The notes beneath the pieces are model-generated. The model did no database searches. It was not told where the DNA came from and worked only from the letters and a program-made list of their open reading frames with translations. Shown here in pieces: positions 18,409 through 26,534 of a stretch of DNA of 42,369 nucleotides. Position numbers and translations under genes: made by a program. Source of the DNA: Streptomyces sp. NRRL F-5630 (GTDB lineage Bacteria > Actinomycetota > Actinomycetes > Streptomycetales > Streptomycetaceae); assembly GCF_000719475.1 (NCBI RefSeq), contig NZ_JOGO01000054.1:1-42369 (forward strand). The letters run 5' to 3'. Each line of letters opens with the position of its first letter. Positions within the stretch are counted from its first letter, which is position 1.

Positions 18409-18986
18409 GTCTGCCCGGAGCCGAAGAACTCTTCCGCACGACCGGGGGCATGGCCCTCCAGCCCTCCTCGGGCCCGCGCCCGCAGCCCTCGGGCGCGCGC
18501 AGCGGGACCGGGGAGGCCGCGACCGAGGAGGACGCGGGCGAACACCAGGGGCGGGACTCCGTGCCGGCGCAGGCGCCCGCGGACGGCGGCCCCGTGGTTC
18601 CGCCGCCGGTGCCCGGACTGCGCCCCGCGCGCCGGGCGGGCGCCGAGGCGGGACCCGCCGCCTCCGTGCCGCAGGCCAGGCAGCCGGGTGCCACGGGTGC
18701 CTCCGGTTCCCCCGCCCCGCAGCAGCCGCAGGGCCAGCCCCGCCGTCGCGGTCGCGGCGCCAGCCGCAGGCCGAGCGGCCGCGAGCGGCACGACGAGAAG
18801 ATCACGGTGTACGTCTCGGCCGAGGAACTCATGGACCTCGAACACGCCCGCCTCGTCCTGCGCGGCGAGCACGGACTCGCCGTGGACCGGGGCCGCATCG
18901 TCCGCGAGGCGGTCGCCGTCGTCCTCGCCGACCTGGAGTCGCGCGGCGACGCGAGCATCCTCGTCCGGCGGTTGCGCGGACGCTGA
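18393..18986 (+). CDS. Putative ribbon-helix-helix partner of ParA-like ATPase
   Basis: 197 aa. About the first 130 residues are Pro/Gly/Arg-rich and probably disordered. The C-terminal 65 residues fit a ribbon-helix-helix pattern: beta strand KITVYVS, helix ELMDLEHARLVLR, turn GLAVDRG, helix RIVREAVAVVLADLES. A short ParA-linked protein with this layout recalls plasmid ParG-type centromere binders, so a DNA-binding partner for the upstream ATPase is likely. GTG 18393 has AGGGAGG (18376-18382) 10 nt upstream. GTG 18405, overlapping the parA stop as GTGA, is the alternative (MSLPGAEELF). The RHH call rests on predicted pattern only. Confidence 0.7.
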   Translation: MSRRVSLPGAEELFRTTGGMALQPSSGPRPQPSGARSGTGEAATEEDAGEHQGRDSVPAQAPADGGPVVPPPVPGLRPARRAGAEAGPAASVPQARQPGATGASGSPAPQQPQGQPRRRGRGASRRPSGRERHDEKITVYVSAEELMDLEHARLVLRGEHGLAVDRGRIVREAVAVVLADLESRGDASILVRRLRGR

Positions 18987-19089
18987 CGCGCGGCCGGTCC
19001 GGGGCGTGGTCGCACTGGACCGCTGAGACCTTGAGCCGCCCGTACGGGGCCCGCACCGGCCGCGCGCCGGAGCGCGCGGGCTGGGGGCG

Positions 19090-19144
19090 CGTGAGGACGC
19101 CCCGCGTGGGCACGGCCTCGTGAGGACGCTCCGCGGGCGCACGG
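19090..19144. repeat. 26-bp direct repeat, 29-bp period
   Basis: CGTGAGGACGC at 19090 and at 19119 begins two 26-bp copies that differ at only a few bases and end CACGG. They lie in the 265-nt gap before scpA. Confidence 0.75.
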
Positions 19145-19199
19145 TCCCGCGCGGGCGGTGAGCCGGTGTGCCCCGGCCCGCCGGGGCGACGCCCGGAGG

Positions 19200-19205
19200 T
19201 AGCGT
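19200..19205 (+). promoter_or_regulatory. -10 box TAGCGT for scpA
   Basis: TAGCGT lies 46 nt before ATG 19252 and downstream of the earlier in-frame GTG 19168, which argues for the later start. No good -35. Confidence 0.4.
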
Positions 19206-19251
19206 GCGGTGCGCACTTTCCGGCTCCCGAACCCTCCAGGACCCACCCGCC

Positions 19252-20469
19252 ATGCCGCCCACCCCCTCGCCCGACCCGCCCCGCCGAGGCCGCCGCCCCC
19301 TCGGGCGCGGCGGCGCCACGGGGCGCCCGCGGCTCGGGGAAGGGGCCCGGCGGGCGGAGACGGACTGCGCGGGGAACGAGGCCGCGCCGGAGGGCGAGGC
19401 GGCGCCGGAGGACGGACGGGGCCCGGGGGCGCCGCCCGCCGAGGGCACTGCGGGTGCGGGGGAGCCGCGCGGCGAGGAGACCGCGCCCGGGGCGGCGGAA
19501 CCCTCCCGCGCGACGCGGACGCCCCCCCTGCACACGTCCGGGGCGGACCTCCCGGCCGATCGCGGCCGCGAGGCGGCGCCGGACTCCGAGGGTGCCACCG
19601 CGCACCCCGACACCTCGGCCCCCGGGGCCCCCGCCGAAAGCGCCGCCGAGGGCGCGCCCGGGTCCTCCGCCTCCGCCAAGGGCGGGTTCACGCTGCGCCT
19701 CGACAACTTCGAGGGGCCCTTCGACCTGCTGCTCCAGCTCATCTCGCGGCACAAGCTCGACGTCACCGAGGTCGCGCTCTCGCGCGTGACCGACGAGTTC
19801 ATGGCGCACATCCGGGGGATGGGGAGCGAGTGGGACCTCGACCAGACGACCGAGTTCCTCGTCGTCGCCGCGACCCTGCTCGACCTGAAGGCCGCCCGGC
19901 TGCTGCCCGTCGCCGATGTCGAGGACGAGGCGGATCTCGCGCTGCTGGAGGCGCGGGACCTGCTGTTCGCGCGGTTGTTGCAGTACCGGGCGTACAAGCA
20001 GGTCGCGGACATCTTCGCGGGACGCCTCGCGCGGGAGGCGCGACGCTTTCCCCGTACCGTCGCGATGGAGCCGCGCTTCGCCGCGCTGCTGCCCGACGTG
20101 GTGATCCGGATCGGGCCCGAGGGCTTCGCGCGGCTCGCCGTCAAGGCGATGCAGCCGAAGCCGGAACCCGCCGTGTACGTGGACCACATCCACGCCCCGC
20201 TCGTCTCCGTGCGGGAACAGGCGGGGCTGCTCGTGGCACGCCTCCGAGAGCTGGGCGAGGCCGATTTCGGGGCGCTCGTCGCGGACACCGACGACACCCT
20301 CACCGTCGTCGCACGCTTCCTCGCCCTCCTGGAGCTGTACCGCGAGAAGGCGGTGGCGCTGGAGCAGGAGGAGGCGCTCGGTACGCTCACCGTCCGCTGG
20401 ACCGGCGGCGAGGAGGACACGGCGGCCGCCGCCGTCACCGACGAGTTCGACCAGGAGCACACACCATGA
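19252..20469 (+). CDS. scpA: Segregation and condensation protein A
   Basis: 405 aa; the kleisin subunit that bridges SMC heads with ScpB. The first 140 residues are Pro/Ala/Gly/Glu-rich and probably disordered, longer than in most ScpA proteins. The conserved part begins FTLRLDNFEGPFDLLLQLI and includes VVAATLLDLKAARLL and RLLQYRAYKQVADIF. The C-terminal winged-helix segment is VARFLALLELYREKAVALEQ. ATG 19252 has AGGA 10 nt upstream and a -10 box just before it. A GTG at 19168 would add 28 residues. The stop overlaps scpB (ATGA), so coupling is expected. Confidence 0.93.
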   Translation: MPPTPSPDPPRRGRRPLGRGGATGRPRLGEGARRAETDCAGNEAAPEGEAAPEDGRGPGAPPAEGTAGAGEPRGEETAPGAAEPSRATRTPPLHTSGADLPADRGREAAPDSEGATAHPDTSAPGAPAESAAEGAPGSSASAKGGFTLRLDNFEGPFDLLLQLISRHKLDVTEVALSRVTDEFMAHIRGMGSEWDLDQTTEFLVVAATLLDLKAARLLPVADVEDEADLALLEARDLLFARLLQYRAYKQVADIFAGRLAREARRFPRTVAMEPRFAALLPDVVIRIGPEGFARLAVKAMQPKPEPAVYVDHIHAPLVSVREQAGLLVARLRELGEADFGALVADTDDTLTVVARFLALLELYREKAVALEQEEALGTLTVRWTGGEEDTAAAAVTDEFDQEHTP

Positions 20470-21179
20470 GCCAGGACATCGACACGCAGCGCGCGGGCGA
20501 CGAGGACCTCGTCCCCGAGCTGGCCGCTCTCGATCTGCGGCCCGCGCTCGAAGCCGTGCTCATGGTCGTCGACGAGCCCGCGACCGAGGAGCACCTGGCC
20601 AAGGTGCTCCAGCGGCCCGTACGGCAGGTCGCGGGTGCGCTGCGGGCGCTCGCCGACGAGTACACGGCGCAGGGGCGCGGATTCGAGCTCCGGCTCGTCG
20701 CCGGCGGCTGGCGGTTCTACTCGCGGGCGACGTACGCGGCCGCCGTCGAGAGCTTCGTGCTCGACGGGCAGCAGGCCCGGCTCACGCAGGCCGCGCTGGA
20801 GACGCTGGCGGTCGTCGCCTACCGGCAGCCGGTCAGTCGCGCGCGCGTCTCGGCGGTCCGCGGGGTCAACTGCGACGGCGTCATGCGCACCCTGCTCCAG
20901 CGGGGTCTCGTGGAGGAGGCGGGCACGGAACGCGAGAGTGGTGCGATCCTGTACCGGACGACGCACTACTTCCTGGAGCGGATGGGCCTGCGCGGCCTGG
21001 ACGAGCTTCCGGAGCTGGCCCCCTTCCTGCCGGAAGCGGAGGCCATCGAGGCTGAGACACTGGAAGGTGTGCCGTCGTTCGATCCGGACGCCGAAGACGA
21101 CGGCGCCGCGCACGGTCACGGGTACGCCGGGGCCGTCGAAGACGACCATCTCGACCACCTCGATCCGACGGAACACTGA
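20466..21179 (+). CDS. scpB: Segregation and condensation protein B
   Basis: 237 aa; a double winged-helix dimer that works with ScpA and SMC in chromosome condensation. Conserved segments are LRPALEAVLMVVDEPATEEHLA, GWRFYSRATYA, and AALETLAVVAYRQPVSRARVSAVRGVN. The C-terminal 40 residues are acidic with a His-rich end. ATG 20466 overlaps the scpA stop and has AGGAG (20454-20458) 7 nt upstream. The stop overlaps the ATG of the pseudouridine synthase (TGATG). The smc gene itself is not in the window. Confidence 0.95.
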   Translation: MSQDIDTQRAGDEDLVPELAALDLRPALEAVLMVVDEPATEEHLAKVLQRPVRQVAGALRALADEYTAQGRGFELRLVAGGWRFYSRATYAAAVESFVLDGQQARLTQAALETLAVVAYRQPVSRARVSAVRGVNCDGVMRTLLQRGLVEEAGTERESGAILYRTTHYFLERMGLRGLDELPELAPFLPEAEAIEAETLEGVPSFDPDAEDDGAAHGHGYAGAVEDDHLDHLDPTEH

Positions 21180-22474
21180 TGCGAAGCAGCGGCAGGGACA
21201 GCGGGCGCGGGAATTACCGGGGAGCCGGTAACCAGCGCGACGACAAGCAGAAGAGGGCGGGACGCCCCCGTCCCGAGGAACGCCGCTACGACGTGCCGGG
21301 AGCGCACGGCGGCAGCGAGGACAAGCAGTCGGGCGGCAGGCCCGGCGGCGGCTCGGGAAGGCCGGGCGGTTCCGGCAAGAGCGGCGGCGGCTCGGGCGCC
21401 GGTTCGCGCGGCTCCGGCTCGGGCTCCCGCGGCAACTCCGGCTCCGGTTCGGGCTCGCGCGGCAACGGCTCCGGTTCGGGTTCGCGCGGCAACGGCTCGT
21501 ACGGCTCGGGCTACGGCTCGGACGGGTACGGCTCCGGGTCCGGCACACGCTCCGGCGCCCGCGGGGACTCCGCGCGCGGCGGCGCCAAGGGCGGCCCCCG
21601 GCGCGGCACGAAGGACGGCGCGGGCCCGCGCCGCCCCCGTACCGCCGACGCGCGGCCCCGGGAGCTGGACGCGAAGCTGGAGGAGCGCAACCGCGAGCGG
21701 TACGCGGAGCGGGACGCCCGGCCGAAGCCCCTGAAGACCTTCCCCGGGGCCGAGCAGGAGGGCGAGCGGCTCCAGAAGGTCCTGGCGCGCGCCGGTTACG
21801 GCTCGCGGCGGGCCTGCGAGGAGCTGATCGAGCAGGCGCGCGTCGAGGTCAACGGCGAGATCGTCCTGGAACAGGGCCTGCGCGTGAAGCCGAGCGACGA
21901 GATCAAGGTCGACGGGCTCACGGTCGCCACGCAGTCGTACCAGTTCTTCTCGCTCAACAAGCCCGCCGGTGTCGTCGCCACGATGGAGGACCCCGAGGGC
22001 CGCCAGAACCTGGGCGACTACGTCAACAACCGCGAGACCCGGCTCTTCCACGTCGGCCGTCTCGACACCGAGACCGAGGGCGTGATCCTCCTCACCAACC
22101 ACGGGGAGCTGGCCCACCGCCTGACCCACCCCCGCTACGGCGTGCGCAAGACGTACCTCGCGCACATCGTCGGGCCGATCCCGCGCGACCTGGGCAAGCG
22201 CCTCAAGGACGGGATCGAGCTGGAGGACGGCTGGGCGCGCGCCGACCACTTCCGCGTCGTCGAGCAGACCGGCAAGAACTACCTCGTCGAGGTGACGCTC
22301 CACGAGGGCCGCAAGCACATCGTGCGGCGGATGCTCGCCGAGGCGGGCTTCCCCGTCGACAAGCTCGTGCGGACCGCCTTCGGGCCGATCACGCTCGGGG
22401 ACCAGAAGTCGGGCTGGCTGCGGCGGCTGAGCAACACCGAGGTCGGGATGCTCATGCGCGAGGTCGATCTGTAG
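21179..22474 (+). CDS. rluB: RluB/RsuA-family pseudouridine synthase with long Gly/Ser/Arg tail
   Basis: 431 aa. The first 185 residues are rich in Gly, Ser and Arg with repeats such as GSGSRGN, like RNA-binding RGG tails, and are probably disordered. The S4 RNA-binding domain starts at about 197 (RLQKVLARAGYGSRRACEE). The catalytic motif HVGRLDTETEGVILLT is at 291-306 with catalytic Asp296. It converts a uridine of 23S rRNA to pseudouridine in the RluB group; the target base is inferred. ATG 21179 overlaps the scpB stop. Placement after scpA-scpB is conserved in actinobacteria. The N-terminal repeat is also visible in the DNA. Confidence 0.92.
   Translation: MRSSGRDSGRGNYRGAGNQRDDKQKRAGRPRPEERRYDVPGAHGGSEDKQSGGRPGGGSGRPGGSGKSGGGSGAGSRGSGSGSRGNSGSGSGSRGNGSGSGSRGNGSYGSGYGSDGYGSGSGTRSGARGDSARGGAKGGPRRGTKDGAGPRRPRTADARPRELDAKLEERNRERYAERDARPKPLKTFPGAEQEGERLQKVLARAGYGSRRACEELIEQARVEVNGEIVLEQGLRVKPSDEIKVDGLTVATQSYQFFSLNKPAGVVATMEDPEGRQNLGDYVNNRETRLFHVGRLDTETEGVILLTNHGELAHRLTHPRYGVRKTYLAHIVGPIPRDLGKRLKDGIELEDGWARADHFRVVEQTGKNYLVEVTLHEGRKHIVRRMLAEAGFPVDKLVRTAFGPITLGDQKSGWLRRLSNTEVGMLMREVDL
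21410..21493 (+). repeat. 27-bp coding repeat, 3 copies
   Basis: Units at 21410-21436, 21440-21466 and 21467-21493 encode GSGSGSRGN-like peptides in the synthase N-terminus. Three extra bases separate copies one and two. Copy number may vary between strains. Confidence 0.8.
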
Positions 22475-22485
22475 ACGCATCCGTG

Positions 22486-22524
22486 CGGAGGGGCGGCGGG
22501 CCGGTGCGGCCCTTCGCCCCTCCG
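22486..22524 (+). terminator. Terminator hairpin after rluB
   Basis: CGGAGGGGCG (22486-22495) pairs with CGCCCCTCCG (22515-22524), with extra pairing in the 19-nt loop region. It begins 12 nt after the stop. Confidence 0.8.
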
Positions 22525-22629
22525 GCGTCTCCGGTCCCGCCTTCCCCACCTTCTTCGCCCTCCCCGGCCCGCGACGGGATCGCACGAAAGGGCTTGCGCG
22601 AGGGGCTTGTGCGGAAGCCCGCACCCCCT

Positions 22630-22647
22630 TATCGTCAGTCTGACGAT
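22630..22647 (+). promoter_or_regulatory. 17-bp palindrome over -10 box and start codon
   Basis: -10 box TATCGT (22630-22635) overlaps the perfect inverted repeat ATCGTCAG-T-CTGACGAT (22631-22647), whose right arm ends inside the ATG start codon at 22646. With no ribosome site, the gene is probably leaderless, and a bound repressor would block polymerase directly. The downstream gene is an ADP-ribosylglycohydrolase; NrtR-type NAD regulators are one candidate, by function only. Confidence 0.6.
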
Positions 22648-23704
22648 GAGTGATGAGACGACGTACGAGACGACGACGCCCCCCGCCCGTGACGACCGCC
22701 CCGCCACCGGCGCCCTCCTCGGCCTCGCGCTGGGCGACGCGCTCGGTTACCCGACCGAGTTCGACGAGGTCCCCGGCATCCTCGCGAAGTGCGGCCCCTG
22801 GCGCGAGATGGACCTGCCCCGGCCCACCGCCTGGATCTCGGACGACACGCAGATGACCCTCGCCCTCGCCCGCGGCCTGGAGACCGCGGCCTCGCGCGGC
22901 ACGCTCGCCCCGCCCCGCTGCGAGGCACCCGTGCGCGAGGAGTTCGTGCGCTGGTACCAGTCGCCCGACAACAACCGCGCCCCCGGCAACACCTGCCTGC
23001 GCGCCTGCCAGGTGCTCAAGGACGCCTCGGCGCCCTGGCAGGACGCCAGCCAGACCCACTCCAAGGGCTGCGGCGCGAACATGCGCGTCGCCCCCGCCGC
23101 GCTGCTGCCGGGGCTCGGCCGCGAGACCCGCTCCGCGCTCGCGCAGTGGCAGGCCGCGCTCACCCACGGCCACCCCACCGCGCTCGCCGCGAGCGACCTC
23201 ACCGCGTACACGATCCGGCTGCTCGCGGACGGCACGGAGCCCGGCGCACTGCTCCCCGCGCTGCGCGCCTACGCCGAGGAGCGCAGGACGACGTACCACG
23301 AGGCGTGGCTCGGCGATCTGTGGCGGCGGGCGGGCGACACCTCGCCGGACCGCTACGCCGCGCGGGGCTGGGACGAGTGCCGGGAGATCCTCGACCGCGT
23401 CGCCGCCGCGCCCCGCGATCCCGAGCGGGACCCCTGCGAGCTGACCGGGGACGGGTGGATCGCCGAGGAGGCCTTCGCCACCGCGCTGCTGTGCTTCCTG
23501 CTCTTCCCCGACGAGCCGCTCCTCGTGCTCAGGCGGGCGGCGTGCACGCGCGGCGACTCGGACTCGCTCGCCTGCGTCGCGGGGGCCTTCGCTGGCGCCC
23601 ACAAGGGGGAGGCGGCGTGGCCGGGGGAGTGGGTGGAACGGGTGGAGCACCGCGAGGAGTTGCTGGCCACCGGACGGCGCTGGGACGGGTCGGCGCGGGC
23701 CTGA
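22646..23704 (+). CDS. ADP-ribosylglycohydrolase (DraG-like)
   Basis: 352 aa, all-helical family that removes ADP-ribose from proteins or other targets using two metal ions. Metal-site motifs are all present: GALLGLALGDALGYPTEF, SDDTQMT (65-71), THSKGCGANMRVAP and GDSDSLACVAGAFAGA near the C-terminus. The middle SPDNNRAPGNTCL segment matches the family. The upstream in-frame ATG 22607 is rejected because ATG 22646 follows a -10 box at leaderless distance and starts a normal polar N-terminus. It forms its own unit between hairpins. Substrate unknown; no partner ADP-ribosyltransferase is visible in the window. Confidence 0.9.
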   Translation: MSDETTYETTTPPARDDRPATGALLGLALGDALGYPTEFDEVPGILAKCGPWREMDLPRPTAWISDDTQMTLALARGLETAASRGTLAPPRCEAPVREEFVRWYQSPDNNRAPGNTCLRACQVLKDASAPWQDASQTHSKGCGANMRVAPAALLPGLGRETRSALAQWQAALTHGHPTALAASDLTAYTIRLLADGTEPGALLPALRAYAEERRTTYHEAWLGDLWRRAGDTSPDRYAARGWDECREILDRVAAAPRDPERDPCELTGDGWIAEEAFATALLCFLLFPDEPLLVLRRAACTRGDSDSLACVAGAFAGAHKGEAAWPGEWVERVEHREELLATGRRWDGSARA

Positions 23705-23817
23705 GGAGCGCCCGCCCCGTACAACGCACCGGCTCCCAGCTCAGTTGGTCGCGGACCCAGCGGCGGGGCCGGGGAAGGCGGGCTCGCGGGCCGCTTCGGC
23801 GGAGCTCATTCCGGGAG

Positions 23818-23873
23818 GGCGGGACGCGGGGGTGAGGGCGGGCCCGCCGATTTCCGGCGCGGGGCGTCCCGCC
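23818..23873. other. Inverted repeat in gap before tyrA
   Basis: GGCGGGACGC (23818-23827) pairs with GCGTCCCGCC (23864-23873) around 36 nt that contains GGGCGGGCCCGCC. It may be the terminator of the upstream gene. Confidence 0.5.
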
Positions 23874-23880
23874 GGATGAC

Positions 23881-23886
23881 TACCCT
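23881..23886 (+). promoter_or_regulatory. -10 box TACCCT for tyrA
   Basis: TACCCT in the context ACTACCCTGG is almost the same as the pyrG box at 10432. It lies 68 nt before the tyrA GTG. Confidence 0.4.
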
Positions 23887-23953
23887 GGTCAGGGGCCGCT
23901 CCGGCCCCGTACGCCACCCCGCCCCCGCCCGTGACCGCGCAAGGACCCGCCCT

Positions 23954-25048
23954 GTGAGAACCGCACTCGTCGTCGGCACCGGACTCATCGGTACCTCGCT
24001 CGCCCTCGCCCTGACCCGGCGGGGCGTGACCGTGCACCTCGCCGACCAGGACACCGACGCGGCCCGTACCGCCGCCTCGCTCGGCGCGGGGACGACCGAG
24101 CCGCCCGAGGGCAGGGCCGACCTCGCGATCGTCGCCGTGCCGCCCGCGTACGTCGCTGCGACCCTCGCGGCGCTCCTGCGCGAGGACGCCGCGCACGGCT
24201 ACCTCGACGTCGCGAGCGTCAAGAGCGGCCCCCGCCGCGAGCTGGAGGCCCTCGGCACCGATCCCGGGCGGCTGCGCCGCTACCTCGGCACCCACCCCAT
24301 GGCGGGCCGGGAGCGCTCCGGGCCGCTCGCCGCGACCGCCGAACTCTTCGAGGGCAGTCCCTGGGTCCTCACCCCGGCCCGCGACACCGACACCGAGGTC
24401 CTCAACCAGGCACTCGAACTCGTCGCGCACTGCCGCGCCGTGCCCGTCGTCATGGACGGCGCCGCGCACGACAGCGCCGTGGCGCTCGTCTCGCACATGC
24501 CGCAGCTCATGTCCACGCTCGTCGCCGCGCGCCTGGAGCACGCCGACGACACGGCGGTCAGGCTCTGCGGGCAGGGCATCAGGGACGTGACCCGCATCGC
24601 GGGCTCCGATCCGGCGATGTGGATCGACATCCTCTCGGCCAACCCGGGCCCCGTCGCCGACCTGCTCGACGCGATCGGCGAGGACCTCGGCGAGGCGGTA
24701 CGGGTGCTGCGCCTCCTGGAGTCCGCCGACCCCGCCAAGCGCACCGAGGGCGCCCAGGGCGTCGAGCGGCTCCTGCGGCGCGGCAACGCGGGCCGCGTCC
24801 GCGTCCCCGGCAAGCACGGCAGCACCCCGGCCGCCTATGAGGTCATCGCCGTCCTCATCAGCGACCGGCCCGGCGAACTGGCCCGCATCTTCGCGGACGC
24901 GGGGCGCGCGGGGGTCAACATCGAGGACGTGCGCATCGAGCACGCCACCGGGCAGCAGGCGGGTTTGGTCCAGCTCTCCGTGGCCCCCGAGTCCGCCCCG
25001 GGGCTCGCGGCGGCGCTGCGGGAGCGCGGCTGGTCGCTGCGGGGCTGA
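23954..25048 (+). CDS. tyrA: Prephenate dehydrogenase with ACT domain
   Basis: 364 aa. Oxidatively decarboxylates prephenate to 4-hydroxyphenylpyruvate for tyrosine synthesis. NAD-binding GTGLIG is at 8-13. The catalytic region is LGTHPMAGRERSGP (112-124). A helical dimer domain follows, then a C-terminal ACT domain (about 294-364; EVIAVLISDRPGELARIFADAG), which suggests allosteric control, probably by tyrosine. GTG 23954 has AAGGA (23941-23945) 8 nt upstream. In other Streptomyces I recall a small chorismate mutase gene just upstream; the 249-nt gap here cannot hold it. Confidence 0.93.
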   Translation: MRTALVVGTGLIGTSLALALTRRGVTVHLADQDTDAARTAASLGAGTTEPPEGRADLAIVAVPPAYVAATLAALLREDAAHGYLDVASVKSGPRRELEALGTDPGRLRRYLGTHPMAGRERSGPLAATAELFEGSPWVLTPARDTDTEVLNQALELVAHCRAVPVVMDGAAHDSAVALVSHMPQLMSTLVAARLEHADDTAVRLCGQGIRDVTRIAGSDPAMWIDILSANPGPVADLLDAIGEDLGEAVRVLRLLESADPAKRTEGAQGVERLLRRGNAGRVRVPGKHGSTPAAYEVIAVLISDRPGELARIFADAGRAGVNIEDVRIEHATGQQAGLVQLSVAPESAPGLAAALRERGWSLRG

Positions 25049-25050
25049 GG

Positions 25051-25091
25051 AGGGGGCACGGGTCCGCGGGGACAGGGGGCACGGGTCCGCG
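25051..25091. repeat. 18-bp direct repeat between tyrA and cmk
   Basis: AGGGGGCACGGGTCCGCG occurs at 25051-25068 and again at 25074-25091 (23-bp period), starting 3 nt after the tyrA stop. Confidence 0.8.
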
Positions 25092-25125
25092 TGGACCGCG
25101 TACCCGGGGACCTTCGACGCCCCGG

Positions 25126-25131
25126 TAACCT
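25126..25131 (+). promoter_or_regulatory. -10 box TAACCT for cmk
   Basis: TAACCT fits TANNNT and lies 49 nt before the cmk GTG. The -35 is not evident. Confidence 0.4.
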
Positions 25132-25179
25132 AGGGGTCCGCCATTCAGCCCAACCCGCCGTCCCCGCGAAAGGTCCACC

Positions 25180-25860
25180 GTGGAATCCGTGATCGTTGCC
25201 ATTGACGGCCCCTCCGGGACGGGGAAGTCCAGCACGTCGAAGGCGGTCGCCGCCAAGCTGGGGCTGAGCTACCTCGACACCGGCGCCCAGTACCGGGCGA
25301 TCACGTGGTGGATGCTGCGCAACGGCGTGGACGTCGCGGACCCGGCCGCGATCGCCGCCGCGGCCGGCAAGCCCGAGATCGTCTCTGGCACCGACCCCGC
25401 CGCGCCCACGATCACCGTGGACGGCACGGACGTCGCGGCCCCGATCCGCACCCAGGAGGTCACCTCGAAGGTCAGCGCGGTCAGCGCGGTCCCCGAGGTG
25501 CGCCACGTGATCACCGAGCTCCAGCGCTCGATCGCCCGCGCCGCCGGTGAGGGCATCGTCGTCGAGGGCCGCGACATCGGTACGACGGTTCTGCCCGACG
25601 CCGACCTCAAGATCTTCCTGACCGCCTCGCCCGAGGCCCGCGCCGCGCGCCGCAGCGGTGAGCTGAAGGGCAAGGAAGCGAGCGACCTCGCCGCGACCCG
25701 GCAGGCGCTCGTCGCGCGCGACGCCGCCGACTCGGGCCGCAAGACCTCGCCGCTCGCCAAGGCGGACGACGCCGTCGAGGTGGACACCACCGACCTCAGC
25801 CTCCAGCAGGTCGTCGAGTGCGTCGTCACCCTCGTCGAGGAGAAGCGAGCCGGGCGGTGA
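25180..25860 (+). CDS. cmk: Cytidylate kinase
   Basis: 226 aa. Phosphorylates CMP and dCMP with ATP. The P-loop GPSGTGKSS is at 10-18. CMP-specific segments are GLSYLDTGAQYRAITWW, VVEGRDIGTTVLPDADLKIFL-type strand (from about 127) and [15 protein letters not shown] 25180 has AAAGG 6 nt upstream. The stop overlaps the GTG of the acyltransferase gene. The order cmk-plsC-der is common in actinobacteria, so co-transcription through the acyltransferase is likely. Together with pyrG in this window it covers two steps of pyrimidine nucleotide supply. Confidence 0.95.
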   Translation: MESVIVAIDGPSGTGKSSTSKAVAAKLGLSYLDTGAQYRAITWWMLRNGVDVADPAAIAAAAGKPEIVSGTDPAAPTITVDGTDVAAPIRTQEVTSKVSAVSAVPEVRHVITELQRSIARAAGEGIVVEGRDIGTTVLPDADLKIFLTASPEARAARRSGELKGKEASDLAATRQALVARDAADSGRKTSPLAKADDAVEVDTTDLSLQQVVECVVTLVEEKRAGR

Positions 25861-26534
25861 CCTCCGCGCGGGGGACGGGCCCGGCGGCGACGGCCGGGTC
25901 CCCGGACCGCGGCGCCGCGGTGGGCCGGGGCATCGGCATCGGGCTCATGAACACGCTCTGGCGGCCCCGGGTGCTCGGCGCCTGGCGGGTGCCGGCGAAC
26001 GGCCCGGTGATACTCGCCGTCAACCACACGCACATGATCGACGGGCCGATGCTCATGGGCACCGCGCCCCGGCCCGTGCACTTCCTCATCAAGAAGGAAG
26101 CGTTCGTCGGGCCGCTCGACCCCTTCCTGCGGGGCATCGGGCAACTCCCCGTCGACCGCTCCGGCACCGACCGCACGGCGGTCACCGGCGCGCTCGACGT
26201 CCTCGCGGCCGGGCACGTCCTCGGGATCTTCCCCGAGGGCACGCGCGGCGAGGGCGACTTCGCGGCGCTGCGCGCGGGGCTCGCGTACTTCGCGGTCCGC
26301 AGCGGCGCCCCGGTCGTGCCCGTCGCCGTGCTCGGCTCGACGGACCGGGCGGGCAGGCTCGTACGGAGGCTGCCCGCGCTGCGCAGCCGCGTGGACCTCG
26401 TCTTCGGCGAGCCGTTCACGGCCGGGGACGGCAGCGGGCGCCGCACCCGGGCCGCGCTCGACGCGGCGACGGTCGGCATCCAGGAGCGGCTGAGCGCGCA
26501 CCTGACCGAGGCCAGGCGGCTCACGGGCCGCTGA
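25857..26534 (+). CDS. 1-acyl-glycerol-3-phosphate acyltransferase family protein
   Basis: 225 aa, PlsC type. The catalytic HX4D motif is NHTHMID (His57, Asp62) and the substrate motif FPEGTR is at 125-130, followed by PVVPVAVLGSTDR. The family transfers an acyl group to lysophosphatidic acid at the membrane, a step in phospholipid synthesis; the exact acceptor is not proven. GTG 25857 overlaps the cmk stop (GTGA). The AGGAG at 25838-25842 is 14 nt away, rather far. ATG 25947 (MNTLWRPRVLG) is a possible later start, and the first 20 residues look disordered. Confidence 0.88.
   Translation: MTSARGTGPAATAGSPDRGAAVGRGIGIGLMNTLWRPRVLGAWRVPANGPVILAVNHTHMIDGPMLMGTAPRPVHFLIKKEAFVGPLDPFLRGIGQLPVDRSGTDRTAVTGALDVLAAGHVLGIFPEGTRGEGDFAALRAGLAYFAVRSGAPVVPVAVLGSTDRAGRLVRRLPALRSRVDLVFGEPFTAGDGSGRRTRAALDAATVGIQERLSAHLTEARRLTGR

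Noticed and set aside
18396..21548. Long minus-strand frame opposite the scpA-scpB-rluB genes
   Set aside because: Ser/Arg-rich noise with no domain, opposite three coupled genes with clear motifs.
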